Shown here in pieces: positions 8,474-18,640 of a stretch of 64,000 nt of DNA. Position 1 is the first letter of the stretch. Every line of letters starts with the position of its first letter. Source of the DNA: Paenibacillus sp. 453mf. Lineage in GTDB: Bacteria > Bacillota > Bacilli > Paenibacillales > Paenibacillaceae. Under the pieces are notes generated by a model. That model had not been told where the DNA came from. It saw only the letters and a program-made list of their open reading frames with translations, and ran no database searches. Where the stretch lies: assembly GCF_900116105.1 (NCBI RefSeq), contig NZ_FPAC01000001.1:300862-364861 (forward strand). The letters run 5' to 3'. Made by a program: the position numbers and the translations under genes.

Positions 8474-9157
8474 ATGGAGATGGATCAACAGCTTGACAGC
8501 AAGAAGCAGCTCCGCTCTATGATGCATCGGATTCGAAATGACCTATCCATTGACATACGGTTACAAATTTCCGAGAAGCTGTGCGAACAGGCGATCCATG
8601 AGATAGAGCAGCTGAGAATACTTAAGAACAAGGACAGGCTGGTCGTATTCTCGTATATTGCATACCGCAGCGAGGCCGATACTTCCCTGATTCTTAAGCA
8701 TGGTTTCGAGCAGCAGGATATTGTACTTGTTCCCAGAGTAACAGAGGATTCTTCGCTAATGGAGCTTCGTAGAATTCAGGGAATGCAGGATGCTCAGCCT
8801 GGCAGATGGGGAATTCTTGAACCTGCTGACCATACCGAGGTATGGGAGCGGGAGCGATGGACAGACATTGATCTCGTTATTGTTCCGGGTCTTGCCTATG
8901 ATCATCGTGGCGGCCGAATTGGATACGGCGGAGGCTATTATGACCGGTTCGCTGGAGAGGTTCGCGCCAGAAGCCTCAAGCTTCAGAGGTCTAACCAGCA
9001 GGTGTCGGAGCAGATGACAGAGCAGGTGATAGAGCCCGTATATGCAGGGCTTGTACTGCCTGGACAGCTGCTTCCGCCGGGAGATATCCCCATGGAGCCG
9101 CAGGACTTCAGATTGAACATGCTGTTCACGGAACACGGCGTATTACATATACAATGA
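8474..9157 (+). CDS. 5-formyltetrahydrofolate cyclo-ligase
   Basis: A 227-residue enzyme converting 5-formyl-THF to 5,10-methenyl-THF with ATP. The N-terminal SKKQLRSMMHRIRNDLS is the substrate-binding helix, and the C-terminal signature DLVIVPGLAYDHRGGRIGYG followed by GGYYDRF is the nucleotide and folate loop. A Gln/Glu/Ser-rich insertion follows the signature at about residues 165-190. GGAAGGTG lies eight bases before ATG 8474. Next comes moaC, 21 bases downstream, so it may be cotranscribed with the molybdopterin genes; there is no terminator between them. Confidence 0.92.
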   Translation: MEMDQQLDSKKQLRSMMHRIRNDLSIDIRLQISEKLCEQAIHEIEQLRILKNKDRLVVFSYIAYRSEADTSLILKHGFEQQDIVLVPRVTEDSSLMELRRIQGMQDAQPGRWGILEPADHTEVWERERWTDIDLVIVPGLAYDHRGGRIGYGGGYYDRFAGEVRARSLKLQRSNQQVSEQMTEQVIEPVYAGLVLPGQLLPPGDIPMEPQDFRLNMLFTEHGVLHIQ

Positions 9158-9178
9158 ATGAAGGATTGTGATTAAGTC

Positions 9179-9685
9179 ATGAATATGAATTCAGGAGATG
9201 GACAGGCCGGGAATGGTTCACTTACGCATTTTAACGAGCAGGGTCGTGCACGCATGGTGGATATATCCGGCAAGGCGGTTACCGCGAGAACAGCCGTTGC
9301 AGAATCGAAGCTCACGATGGCGGAGACCACGCTCCAGGCGATCAAGGAAGGACGGGTCGGTAAAGGCGATGTGCTCGCCGTGGCTCAGGTTGCCGGGATT
9401 CAGGGAGCGAAGAGAACCTCGGACTGGATTCCCATGTGCCATCCACTTCCACTGACAGGTGTGAATATCTCATTCAGCGATAATGACGTGAATGAACTGT
9501 ATATCGAAGTAACAGTCAAGACAGAAGGAAAAACCGGTGTGGAAATGGAAGCTTTAACAGCAGCATCTGCCGCCGCACTGACCATATATGATATGTGTAA
9601 GGCATTACAGAAGGATATGGTGATCGGGCCTACACAGCTCGTCTCCAAAACAGGTGGTAAAAACGGAGATTATTATTCCAAATAG
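9179..9685 (+). CDS. moaC: Cyclic pyranopterin monophosphate synthase MoaC
   Basis: A 168-residue enzyme of molybdenum cofactor synthesis that forms cyclic pyranopterin monophosphate from the MoaA product. [16 protein letters not shown] at the N-terminus, [17 protein letters not shown], and [20 protein letters not shown] with KDMVIG cover the conserved active site. The first 14 residues are a Gly/Asn-rich extension. It is followed 16 bases later by the MoaB-type gene. No other moa or moe genes are in the window. Confidence 0.96.
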   Translation: MNMNSGDGQAGNGSLTHFNEQGRARMVDISGKAVTARTAVAESKLTMAETTLQAIKEGRVGKGDVLAVAQVAGIQGAKRTSDWIPMCHPLPLTGVNISFSDNDVNELYIEVTVKTEGKTGVEMEALTAASAAALTIYDMCKALQKDMVIGPTQLVSKTGGKNGDYYSK

Positions 9686-9701
9686 GGGGAAGGGTGATCT
9701 T

Positions 9702-10196
9702 ATGTTGTGGAAGACAGCGATCCTGACGGCAAGTGACAAGGGAGCGCGAGGAGAACGGGAAGATACGAGTGCACAGGTCATCCGTGAACTTGTGGAAGAA
9801 GAGCTCGGGGGAGAAATCATCGAGTATCGGATCGTCCCTGATGAGCCGGATGAGATCATTGCCGCGCTTATTGAAATGACCGATTATTTTCATGCGGACC
9901 TCGTCCTTACGACGGGTGGAACCGAGCTCGCCATAAGGGATGTTACACCGGAAGCGACACGGAGAATTATTGACCGTGAGGTTCCCGGCATGGCGGAAGC
10001 CATGCGGAGCACGGTGCTCCAGAAGAATCGGGCAGCCATGCTGTTCAGAGGGATCGTCGGCATTCGGGGCAGAACACTGATTGTGAACCTGCCGGGCACA
10101 CCGAAGGGTGTTCATGAGAATCTAGCCGCGATTATGGATCAGCTTCCTGAAGCGCTGCTTATGGTCACAGGACAATTCAGACAACCAGATTTATAG
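9702..10196 (+). CDS. moaB: Molybdopterin-binding protein of the MoaB/Mog family
   Basis: A 164-residue protein likely to adenylate molybdopterin before molybdate insertion. The family motifs are seen: LTASDKGARGEREDTSAQ, LVLTTGGTELAIRDVTPEAT (TGGTE at about 71-75) and LIVNLPGTPKGVHENL. The start is placed at ATG 9702, preceded by GGAAGGG; an in-frame start at 9654 lies inside moaC. Whether it acts like MogA or is the less defined MoaB cannot be settled from the sequence. Confidence 0.9.
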   Translation: MLWKTAILTASDKGARGEREDTSAQVIRELVEEELGGEIIEYRIVPDEPDEIIAALIEMTDYFHADLVLTTGGTELAIRDVTPEATRRIIDREVPGMAEAMRSTVLQKNRAAMLFRGIVGIRGRTLIVNLPGTPKGVHENLAAIMDQLPEALLMVTGQFRQPDL

Positions 10197-10344
10197 TATA
10201 AATAGGATGTATAGTTGAATAAGCTCATTTTTCCAGATTCTTGAGATATGGTCTATGTATGCTTTTACATTTATGATATGATTCAAATCAGATGGACTTG
10301 GATTTTATTGGATACATATCCATACACAAGAAGGAGGAGCAGGA

Positions 10345-10587
10345 ATGCCAAGTATTGGACCTACAGGTTTTATTCTTATCGTTGTTGTTGCTTTGCTGCT
10401 GTTTGGACCTAATAAATTGCCTGAGCTTGGACGGGCTGTGGGCAGAACCTTCCGGGAATTCAAGAATGGCGCACAGGAGATTATGTCTGATGACAGCTCG
10501 AATTCCAAGAAGGAGTCTGGCATAGCAGCATCGAAGATTGAGGAGACCAAGGCGACTACGGTGGAGGACAAGCGTCTGCCGGAATAA
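10345..10587 (+). CDS. tatA: Twin-arginine translocase subunit TatA
   Basis: An 80-residue TatA/E protein forming the pore of the Tat pathway for folded proteins. One transmembrane helix spans about residues 6-22 (GFILIVVVALLLFGP), followed by the hinge and amphipathic helix (FGPNKLPELGRAVGRTFREF) and an acidic, Ser-rich tail. AGAAGGAGGAG precedes the ATG. It is followed by a terminator and then tatC, so tatA is likely made in excess over tatC, as its stoichiometry requires. Confidence 0.95.
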   Translation: MPSIGPTGFILIVVVALLLFGPNKLPELGRAVGRTFREFKNGAQEIMSDDSSNSKKESGIAASKIEETKATTVEDKRLPE

Positions 10588-10630
10588 CGTGCCGGTTACA
10601 CTTTTTATGCACACAGAATGAAGATAGCAT

Positions 10631-10660
10631 CCCTTCTCTTTTAGAAGGGTTTTGTTTTTT
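10631..10660 (+). terminator. Terminator between tatA and tatC
   Basis: CCCTTCT (10631-10637) pairs with AGAAGGG (10643-10649), with a T-rich tail. Partial read-through would lower tatC relative to tatA. Confidence 0.8.
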
Positions 10661-10695
10661 CTATCATGAGAGAGCAGAGAGGGAGTGTATTCAAG

Positions 10696-11481
10696 ATGTC
10701 GGAATTTAAAGAGGGAATGTCGCTGGTAGATCACCTGGGGGAACTTAGAAGACGTCTTGTTGCCGTGCTGGCCGTTTTTGTACTAGGGCTTGTTGGTGGT
10801 TTTTTTGTCAGTGATCCCATCTACACGTATTTAACACAAGAGGGGCCGATCTCCAATTACGATATTGAGCTTCATGCTTTAACCTTATGGGATGGGCTTA
10901 GTATGTATATGAAGATTGCGCTGCTCTTTTCTTTAATCGTTACTCTTCCCTTCACAGCCTATCAGGTGTGGAAATTTGTCAGTCCCGGCCTTAAGGCCCA
11001 TGAGCAGACAGCCACGCTTCGTTACATTCCTTATGTCTTTTTACTGTTTCTTGTGGGGATTGCTTTTTCATATTTCGTCGTTTTTCCCATGGCTGTAGGC
11101 TTCACGAATAATATCAATGCCAGCCTGGGCCTGGTAGAGACCTATGGTATGGCACAATTCTTTACATTTATGTTCAATCTCATCCTTCCCATCTCGCTGC
11201 TGTTCGAGCTGCCGGTTATCGTCATGTTCCTGACGAAGCTAAGAATTATTAATCCACTCCGTTTGAAGAAAATGCGCAAAATTTCTTACTTCGTGCTGGT
11301 CGTCATCGCTGTATTTGTTACTCCGCCTGATTTTATCTCGGATGTCATTGTCATTATTCCCTTGATTCTGCTCTATGAATTCAGTGTGTTCTTATCTGCA
11401 GTTGTCTATCGCAAGCAGCTCGAAGAGAAGGAAGAGTATGATGCGCAGTATGTTAAGTTAGATTCGGGTGAGAAAGCTTAA
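10696..11481 (+). CDS. tatC: Twin-arginine translocase subunit TatC
   Basis: A 261-residue polytopic membrane protein that recognises twin-arginine signals. The cytoplasmic N-terminus MSLVDHLGELRRRL, the periplasmic-side motif LWKFVSPGL-type (VWKFVSPGLKAHE) and six hydrophobic segments are present. ATG 10696 is preferred over 10666 because homology begins at MSEFKEGMSLVDHL and GGGAG lies upstream. It pairs with the tatA just upstream. No Tat substrate is encoded beside it. Confidence 0.95.
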   Translation: MSEFKEGMSLVDHLGELRRRLVAVLAVFVLGLVGGFFVSDPIYTYLTQEGPISNYDIELHALTLWDGLSMYMKIALLFSLIVTLPFTAYQVWKFVSPGLKAHEQTATLRYIPYVFLLFLVGIAFSYFVVFPMAVGFTNNINASLGLVETYGMAQFFTFMFNLILPISLLFELPVIVMFLTKLRIINPLRLKKMRKISYFVLVVIAVFVTPPDFISDVIVIIPLILLYEFSVFLSAVVYRKQLEEKEEYDAQYVKLDSGEKA

Positions 11482-11574
11482 TTCTCCAAGGCATATTTTT
11501 GACGAGTATGGATAGACTGGTAGAGGGCTTGCCAATGGATGGGCAAAACTTCATCTGAATTTGTTCAAAAGGAC

Positions 11575-11603
11575 TTGAAATCATTCTCTAATTTCAGTAT
11601 CAT
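11575..11603 (+). promoter_or_regulatory. SigA promoter of groESL
   Basis: TTGAAA (11575-11580), a 17-base spacer and TATCAT (11598-11603), immediately upstream of the CIRCE repeat. Confidence 0.75.
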
Positions 11604-11614
11604 GAAATTGGTTG

Positions 11615-11641
11615 TTAGCACTGACGACTGTCGAGTGCTAA
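11615..11641. promoter_or_regulatory. CIRCE operator (HrcA) of groESL
   Basis: TTAGCACTG, nine bases, GAGTGCTAA. This is the CIRCE inverted repeat with one departure from consensus in the left arm (final G instead of C). It lies at the start of transcription, where HrcA blocks groESL until heat shock. Confidence 0.93.
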
Positions 11642-11698
11642 TAGTAAGTGCAACAACCGTAACATATGTAACAATATTAATTAAGGAGGCTATTTTTC

Positions 11699-11980
11699 AT
11701 GATCAGACCTTTAGGTGAACGCGTATTGGTAGAACCGATCGAACAAGAACAAACAACGGCTTTAGGAATCGTACTTCCGGATTCTGCTAAGGAAAAACCG
11801 CAAGAGGGCAAAATTATTGCTGTTGGCGCTGGAAGCTTGAAAGACGGTGTTCGTGTTCCTCTTGAAGTAAAAGAAGGCGACCGCGTTATCTTCTCCAAAT
11901 ATGCTGGCACAGAGATCAAATATGAAGGTAAAGAATATTTGATTATGAAAGAAAGCGACATTCACGCGATTCTTGGCTAA
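11699..11980 (+). CDS. groES: Co-chaperonin GroES
   Basis: A 93-residue, seven-subunit lid of the chaperonin. [13 protein letters not shown] at the N-terminus, the mobile loop ([17 protein letters not shown]) and [16 protein letters not shown] are typical. AAGGAGG is well spaced from the ATG. The leader carries CIRCE. It is followed 139 bases later by groEL without a visible terminator. The codon choice in both genes differs from neighbours in the way of very highly expressed genes. Confidence 0.98.
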   Translation: MIRPLGERVLVEPIEQEQTTALGIVLPDSAKEKPQEGKIIAVGAGSLKDGVRVPLEVKEGDRVIFSKYAGTEIKYEGKEYLIMKESDIHAILG

Positions 11981-12104
11981 TTCCTAGAGTCTGGTGAATA
12001 AGTTTGAATTCAGCAGCTTACTTATCGGTTAAGGCATTTGACTTACACTTATATGTCCGCTCTTACGACGGCTTGTACTTAGAATATTGCATATAAATTT
12101 TTAG

Positions 12105-13754
<1,650 letters not shown>

Positions 13755-13788
13755 TTCAGGCATACAAAGCCTATAATAGCAGTAAATA

Positions 13789-13816
13789 AAAGACTCCCGA
13801 GAGGGAGTCTTTTTTA
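13789..13816 (+). terminator. groESL terminator
   Basis: AGACTCCC (13791-13798) pairs with GGGAGTCT (13803-13810), followed by six or more T. Confidence 0.9.
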
Positions 13817-13823
13817 TTAAGTC

Positions 13824-13857
13824 GCAAAAAATATGGGAGTTAAACGCCGTTTAACTC
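13824..13857 (-). terminator. Terminator of small gene copy 1
   Basis: A perfect palindrome with arms GAGTTAAACG / CGTTTAACTC (13837-13857), followed leftward by a T run. The same structure is repeated in copy 2. Confidence 0.75.
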
Positions 13858-14000
13858 GAAGAACAAGGTATTACAACAACTTGTATTGAAGATCACTAAC
13901 CCTAAAACTTCTGGATTTACACCTCAATGGTCACAATTTAGAGGTTTTTCAATTGTATACAATAAGCAAGCTTTGGATTCAAACAGTTAATATATTTACC

Positions 14001-14228
14001 CTAATACATCTGGGGTAATGGAGTTCCTGGAGGTCTCCACCAAGATTCAACCGTTCTCCAAGCGGTATCAAAATCGTAGCCTTTTCCCATTAAATATCCA
14101 ATGGCAACTGCTTCTGTTAATGCATGATGATACCCAAGGTAATGGGCTTCTCGTAATCCATGTCTAACAGCAGGGCTTATAGTTGTAAGAGTCTGGTGTT
14201 GAAGATGTTGTTGATTAGTCATATTCAT
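14001..14228 (-). CDS. Uncharacterised 75-residue protein, copy 1 of a tandem pair
   Basis: Begins MNMTNQQHLQHQTLTTIS and ends WWRPPGTPLPQMY. The N-terminal part is Gln/Thr-rich; the middle (AVRHGLREAHYLGYHHALTE) is rich in His and Tyr. Start ATG 14228 is chosen because GTGAGGA lies seven bases upstream; reading through to GTG 14243 would place the ribosome site inside the gene. No family is recognised. It lies between groESL and a germinant receptor operon and is transcribed in the same direction as that operon, so a spore role is possible but unproven. Confidence 0.7.
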   Translation of the reverse strand: MNMTNQQHLQHQTLTTISPAVRHGLREAHYLGYHHALTEAVAIGYLMGKGYDFDTAWRTVESWWRPPGTPLPQMY

Positions 14229-14346
14229 TTTGTTATTCCTCACTTTTTATTAAATGATTTGTAATAAGTTATGAGGGTATAGGTAGATGTGGAACATGTC
14301 TTTTAAATATTTCAGGTCCGATTGTGGGATTATACCCCAAGAGTAA

Positions 14347-14367
14347 ACCACCCGTTGGTCGGGTGGT
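14347..14367. repeat. Hairpin between the two copies
   Basis: ACCACCCG (14347-14354) pairs with CGGGTGGT (14360-14367) around a 5-base loop. It may end leftward transcription from copy 2, since TTTACTCTT follows on that strand, or it may be a relic of an IS200/IS605-type end, which commonly carries such a hairpin. No transposase remains. Confidence 0.4.
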
Positions 14368-14381
14368 CATGATTAAGTCGC

Positions 14382-14414
14382 AAAAAAATATGAGAGTTAA
14401 ACGCCGTTTAACTC
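14382..14414 (-). terminator. Terminator of small gene copy 2
   Basis: The same GAGTTAAACG / CGTTTAACTC palindrome (14394-14414) with a T run to the left. Confidence 0.75.
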
Positions 14415-14472
14415 GAAATTCAATTGTATACAATAAGTTAATCTTTGGATTCAAACAGTTAATATATTTATC

Positions 14473-14700
14473 CTAATACATCTGAGGTAATGGAGTTCCT
14501 GGAGGTCTCCACCAAGATTCAACCGTTCTCCAAGCGGTATCATAATCGTAGCCTTTTCCCATTAAATATCCAATGGCAACTGCTTCTGTTAATGCATGTC
14601 GATACCCAAGGTAATGGGCTTCTCGTAATCCATGTCTAACAGCAGGGCTTATAGTTGTAAGAGTTTGGTGTTGAAGATGTTCTTGATTAGTCATACTCAT
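14473..14700 (-). CDS. Uncharacterised 75-residue protein, copy 2 of a tandem pair
   Basis: Differs from copy 1 at only a few residues (for example MSMTNQEHLQ at the N-terminus and R for H in YLGYRHALTE); both frames are intact, which points to selection or a very recent duplication. GTGAGGA precedes ATG 14700. It follows the germination lipoprotein gene by 95 bases on the same strand with no hairpin between, so it may be the fourth gene of that operon. Function unknown. Confidence 0.7.
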   Translation of the reverse strand: MSMTNQEHLQHQTLTTISPAVRHGLREAHYLGYRHALTEAVAIGYLMGKGYDYDTAWRTVESWWRPPGTPLPQMY

Positions 14701-14795
14701 TTTATTACTCCTCACTTTTTATTAAATGATTTGTAATAAGTTATGAGGGTATAGGTAGATGTGGAACATGTCTTTTAAATATTTCAGGTCCGATT

Positions 14796-15869
14796 TTATA
14801 TTGTTTTTAAATACCCTTTATTTTGAATATCTATTTCGAATTGGATATCCATTTTCATATTTCGATAATAATCGGATCTCCAGTTTTTTAATTCTTTCAG
14901 TGAAATTTTGTTGCGGTAAAACTGGCCTATACCCAAAATATCCGCTTCACTCTTTTGAATTTTCGCAAACATTTTATTGAATCGCTCGGTTAGAAGTGTT
15001 TTCAATTCCTCTTTGATTAAACTGGTTGAGGTTTCCCCTTTTGTCTCCAAGATGACGACCTTTAAGTTAACCCGGGTTTTTAGAAATGGCTTATTATCAA
15101 CTAATACGCTTTTATGATGCATGGAATTACCAGTAATCATGACACTTGCATGCTCCATTACTTCTACTTTCCCCTGGGTGCTTTCTCCTTCAAAAGCATT
15201 AAATAGCAGGGTTTCGTTTGAGCTGATTTGTTCTACCATCTTTCCACTCTTTATTACGGCAGAGCCAGATTGTTCAATAGCTGTTGTTCTTCCTGTACCA
15301 ATTATAGGGATCGCAACATCGCGTGTATAGGAATGGATACTCCGGTAAACCTCCCATATCCTTGTAAGGGCGATATCCGGATTCCATCCTGCATTTTTTT
15401 CAAAAAAGTCGAACATGGTGGTTGCTTTAACATTTGAATCTTGCAGTTTTTTGAAAAACTCATTTAAATCTTCTTTACAAATCGCGACTAATGCTTTTGG
15501 AGGGATTTCGCGTGATCGCATAAAGCCAGCCATGATATCATTCATTCCTTTCTCAGCGGTTTTCTGCTCAATCAATATTAGTTTTACATGAAGCAAATCT
15601 ACGCTACTCTCCATATTCCTGCTGACTGAATCAACCGCCATTGAAATCGTTTCTCCTGTTCCGGATACAATTTTGTTTTTCGACATATCATCAGACTTCG
15701 GAATTTTTAGAAAAACCTTGTATTGTTCGTCAACCGTCGATATACCAAGGACAACTGGGAGAACCCGATGATTAATGTCCCTATTGTCCCAGCAACCGCT
15801 TAGGGTAATGATCGCCAAAAGCAGGAAAATAGTGATAAGGACTTTGGATTTTGGCTTAAATGGTTTCAT
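14796..15869 (-). CDS. Germinant receptor lipoprotein, Ger(x)C family
   Basis: The C subunit of a GerA-type receptor, 357 residues. The start is set at ATG 15869 (AGGAAGG upstream), giving a signal peptide with lipobox LSGC and mature protein beginning CWDNRDINHR, the family hallmark. The C-terminal half ends with FEIDIQNKGYLKTI. It overlaps the permease gene by 14 bases. The stop codon lies at the boundary of a duplicated block. Confidence 0.9.
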   Translation of the reverse strand: MKPFKPKSKVLITIFLLLAIITLSGCWDNRDINHRVLPVVLGISTVDEQYKVFLKIPKSDDMSKNKIVSGTGETISMAVDSVSRNMESSVDLLHVKLILIEQKTAEKGMNDIMAGFMRSREIPPKALVAICKEDLNEFFKKLQDSNVKATTMFDFFEKNAGWNPDIALTRIWEVYRSIHSYTRDVAIPIIGTGRTTAIEQSGSAVIKSGKMVEQISSNETLLFNAFEGESTQGKVEVMEHASVMITGNSMHHKSVLVDNKPFLKTRVNLKVVILETKGETSTSLIKEELKTLLTERFNKMFAKIQKSEADILGIGQFYRNKISLKELKNWRSDYYRNMKMDIQFEIDIQNKGYLKTI

Positions 15870-16944
15870 TTTTATCCTTCCTCTTTTTAAGAAGTCCAAA
15901 GATAAAGATAGATAAGGGAATCGTAATCAAGATGTAAAATCGTAAAAAAGTATTCCACCAAAATAATTGCTCGATATCCTTCCAGTCCGGAATTAAAAAA
16001 CATGAAAAAAAGACGGCCGCTGAAAGTACTATCGACAGGTTAAATGGTTTTATCGAAGGAAGGTAATGGCTCAAGATACGGATTATTTTCCATGTTACGA
16101 GAGAAAGGAAAAGCATAATAAAGGAAAGTAGACTTAACAGAAAAAACATGGTAACCCTGTCAAACATCAGCCATCTAATATTTATGGCGTCCACAGTAAC
16201 AACGTAGGGCAGTAAGGTCGTTGCTGATGTGGGTTGTCCCAATGTAAGAACAGGTATATAGACTGAAAATATAAAAAAGGGAATAAGGAAGGCTGCAGCC
16301 CATAAAACATACTTTTTGTCGTAAGAATAATAGGGCTGTACAAAGCCAAGAAACAGAAATCCTCCCGAAAAGGCAAAAAAACCTTCTAAGTAGGAACGCT
16401 CTGTAATGAAGCTGAAATCAGTATTGAATGGAATTGCATATCTCCAATCTACGTTTTGAAATGAAGCAAAGAAGATAAATAAAATGATGGGAAGAAACAG
16501 AATGGATAAGAGAAACACGGTGCGAAACATCACTTCGACACCTTTAGCTGCAATATAGGATGAAATAGAAATCAATAATAGTATGATGGCCCATAAGGGT
16601 GTTTTTGATAAAAAGACAATGGTGATGATTCCAGAGTAAGCCCGGACGGTTATCAATAAAATCATGATGAAATAAAGGAAAATAGGGACAATAAATAAGA
16701 AAGCTGTGCCTTTTCCAATCTCTGAGTAGATAGTGATGATATCTTTTTTCGGAAAAAAGCTTAATCCCTTCATATAAATATATATAAATATAAAATGAAC
16801 GGTTATGCCTATGAGGATGGGAAGCCAGTGGCCCTGCTCTGTACTAGAAATGATATTATCCGGGTACAAAAAGAAAATAAGTCCCAAATGGCTTACAATA
16901 TACATCAGCATGACATGCAAACTTTTACCCATTATTGCTTTCAT
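15856..16944 (-). CDS. Germinant receptor permease, GerB subunit (APC-type)
   Basis: A 362-residue membrane protein with about ten hydrophobic segments, of the spore germination permease family that forms the ligand-binding subunit of GerA-type receptors in the spore inner membrane. Features include the N-terminal MYIVSHLGLIFFLYPD and a Pro-rich middle segment. It overlaps the A-subunit gene by 20 bases and the C-subunit gene by 14. The germinant cannot be predicted from the sequence. Confidence 0.9.
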   Translation of the reverse strand: MKAIMGKSLHVMLMYIVSHLGLIFFLYPDNIISSTEQGHWLPILIGITVHFIFIYIYMKGLSFFPKKDIITIYSEIGKGTAFLFIVPIFLYFIMILLITVRAYSGIITIVFLSKTPLWAIILLLISISSYIAAKGVEVMFRTVFLLSILFLPIILFIFFASFQNVDWRYAIPFNTDFSFITERSYLEGFFAFSGGFLFLGFVQPYYSYDKKYVLWAAAFLIPFFIFSVYIPVLTLGQPTSATTLLPYVVTVDAINIRWLMFDRVTMFFLLSLLSFIMLFLSLVTWKIIRILSHYLPSIKPFNLSIVLSAAVFFSCFLIPDWKDIEQLFWWNTFLRFYILITIPLSIFIFGLLKKRKDKNETI

Positions 16945-18259
16945 CCCCTTTTATGTTTATGTAGAGATAGGACTTGCCGAAGGTGTTTAGGTTTGCTAAG
17001 TAAGCGCTAATTAGAACCATGCCCGCAACAATGCCTAATAGGCCAAAAATCGCTGCAAGAAATAAAATGGCATATTTAAATAACCTGATGGAAACATTGT
17101 TTTGAACCCCAACTATTGTTGAATTAGCAATGGTAGTAGCTGCAAGAATAATGATGAGCAGATTGCTGACTAATTTAGCTTCAACTGCAGCCTGTCCCAG
17201 GATAATCCCGCCGACCATTGTAATCGTTGGACCAATGGATTTGGGTAGCCTAACACTTGCTTCCAGAATTAATTCAAGAATAACGAGCATGATCATAATC
17301 TCCACCAATGCTGGATATGGAACTCCTTGACGGCTTTCGACAACGGATAAAGCAAGCTGAATCTGCAGCACTTCAGGATTTATTGAAACTAATGCCACGT
17401 ACAGGCCCGGACTGATCAGAGTCACTAAAAAACCTATAACTCTTATAGCTCGAATGGCAACCATAATGGGCAGAGGAAAGTTCCGGTCATTGTCTTCCGC
17501 AAACATATCCCAGAGAAGGTTGGGAAGAATGAGCGCAAAGGGCAATTGATCCACAAAAAGAATGACTCTTCCTTTTTTCAGATATTGAATTGCTTGAAGA
17601 GGCAGCTGAGTGGTATTAAATTTCGAAACTGCTTCCATGGATGGAAACCCCAACATTTTAGACAGTCCCTGCACATCACTTATTTCCATATTGTAATTTT
17701 TTTGGATATGGGCATGAAGATTATCAACCATTTCTGAATCAGCTTGACCCTCTATATAAAGCAAGGAGAGCTTCTTTTTCTCATTATGTCCTTTTGAATA
17801 AGAGTGTAAGTGAAACTTATCCGTGTTCAGTTGTTTTCGGACCATTCCGATATTTGCATCAATGTCCTCTGTGAAGGAAATTAACGGACCTAGAATCACA
17901 TTTTCATTAGAAGGAGGTTCAATGGAACGATCCAGCATTTTCAATACAGGCTCCATGATTATATACCGATTGGTATTTTCAATATTAATAATCAGTTTGC
18001 CTGCATATATGGATGAAATGGCTTCCTTTGCATCTCCTTCTTTCATTTCACCTATTGCACTCCATAGCTCTTCAGAGGATCTATCTTGAAAAATGATGCT
18101 CTCAGCATGCTTTTGAAGGACGGTTCTCGTTTTTATAAAATCAACTAAACTATTAAATCCTAAAAGGAAAACGGGTGTATCAGCAAGGTAATCCCTCTTC
18201 AAAAGAAAATCAACGTTTTTGCCAAGCTCTGCTTTAATTTCCTGAACTACTCGATCCAT
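16925..18259 (-). CDS. Germinant receptor GerA subunit
   Basis: A 444-residue A subunit: a soluble N-terminal domain (about 1-230) and a membrane domain starting near LPLPIMVAIRAIRVIGF. GRVILFVDQLPFALILP and ESRQGVPYPALVEIMIM are conserved family segments. The start is ATG 18259 with GAAGGGA upstream. The C-terminus ends after the last hydrophobic segment with KGDESNNG and lacks the Pro/Arg-rich tail usual in GerAA/GerKA, so the protein is shorter than typical (about 480-520). It is the first gene of the operon. The operon is noticeably more AT-rich than its flanks. Confidence 0.9.
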   Translation of the reverse strand: MDRVVQEIKAELGKNVDFLLKRDYLADTPVFLLGFNSLVDFIKTRTVLQKHAESIIFQDRSSEELWSAIGEMKEGDAKEAISSIYAGKLIINIENTNRYIIMEPVLKMLDRSIEPPSNENVILGPLISFTEDIDANIGMVRKQLNTDKFHLHSYSKGHNEKKKLSLLYIEGQADSEMVDNLHAHIQKNYNMEISDVQGLSKMLGFPSMEAVSKFNTTQLPLQAIQYLKKGRVILFVDQLPFALILPNLLWDMFAEDNDRNFPLPIMVAIRAIRVIGFLVTLISPGLYVALVSINPEVLQIQLALSVVESRQGVPYPALVEIMIMLVILELILEASVRLPKSIGPTITMVGGIILGQAAVEAKLVSNLLIIILAATTIANSTIVGVQNNVSIRLFKYAILFLAAIFGLLGIVAGMVLISAYLANLNTFGKSYLYINIKGDESNNG

Positions 18260-18640
18260 AGCTGAATATCCCTTCAAAAAGTAATATTATTAGTTTTCTC
18301 ATTTTGGAGATTTTTATTCGTAGGCTCATATATTAGGTGATGGAGAATATCAGGCAACCGTATACTCTTTGGTCATATGAAAGACGAGCTTTATTTCAAT
18401 TGATTCTAACGAAGACAAGCAGATGATAAGGTCTATGGAAAATGCTTCTCGGGAGGAATTATTCAGTGTTTTCCTTTATACTAAAACAAGATGCGGCTTG
18501 TTAATGCACTGAGTATATTCTTAGTTGCATATGTGTAATTAGCCAGTCTTCCTTCGGGACGAAGGGGAAGCATTTCATGTAAAAGGCTTGATATAGATGG
18601 AGCCTCATGTTGAATATTCTTTAGAAAGAAGGATCGATCA
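18260..18640. other. Divergent intergenic region, gerA operon / 18641 gene
   Basis: No gene is seen. Read leftward, CGAATA, 17 bases and AAAACTA ahead of the gerA start resemble a forespore SigG promoter with mismatches. An imperfect hairpin, CTTCCTTC with GAAGGGGAAG, lies near 18549-18571. AGAAAGAAGG before 18641 is the ribosome site of the rightward gene. Confidence 0.4.

Larger units (their letters stand above)
13816..14323. repeat. Tandem duplication, copy 1
   Basis: This 508-base unit carries a 75-codon leftward gene, its leader and its terminator. It is nearly identical to copy 2 at 14372-14795 except for about 84 extra bases near 13859-13949. The two copies are in direct orientation, 48 bases apart. 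Confidence 0.9.
14372..14795. repeat. Tandem duplication, copy 2
   Basis: A 424-base unit matching copy 1 at 13816-14323. Its right boundary falls exactly at the stop codon of the germination lipoprotein gene (14796). Confidence 0.9.

Noticed and set aside
8268..8474. 68-codon leftward frame between the ABC-F and folate genes
   Set aside because: Low-complexity AT-rich DNA, no ribosome site, and it overlaps the promoter region of the 8474 gene.
11615..11641. CtsR operator before groES
   Set aside because: The spacing and arms are those of CIRCE; the tandem heptamer of CtsR is absent.
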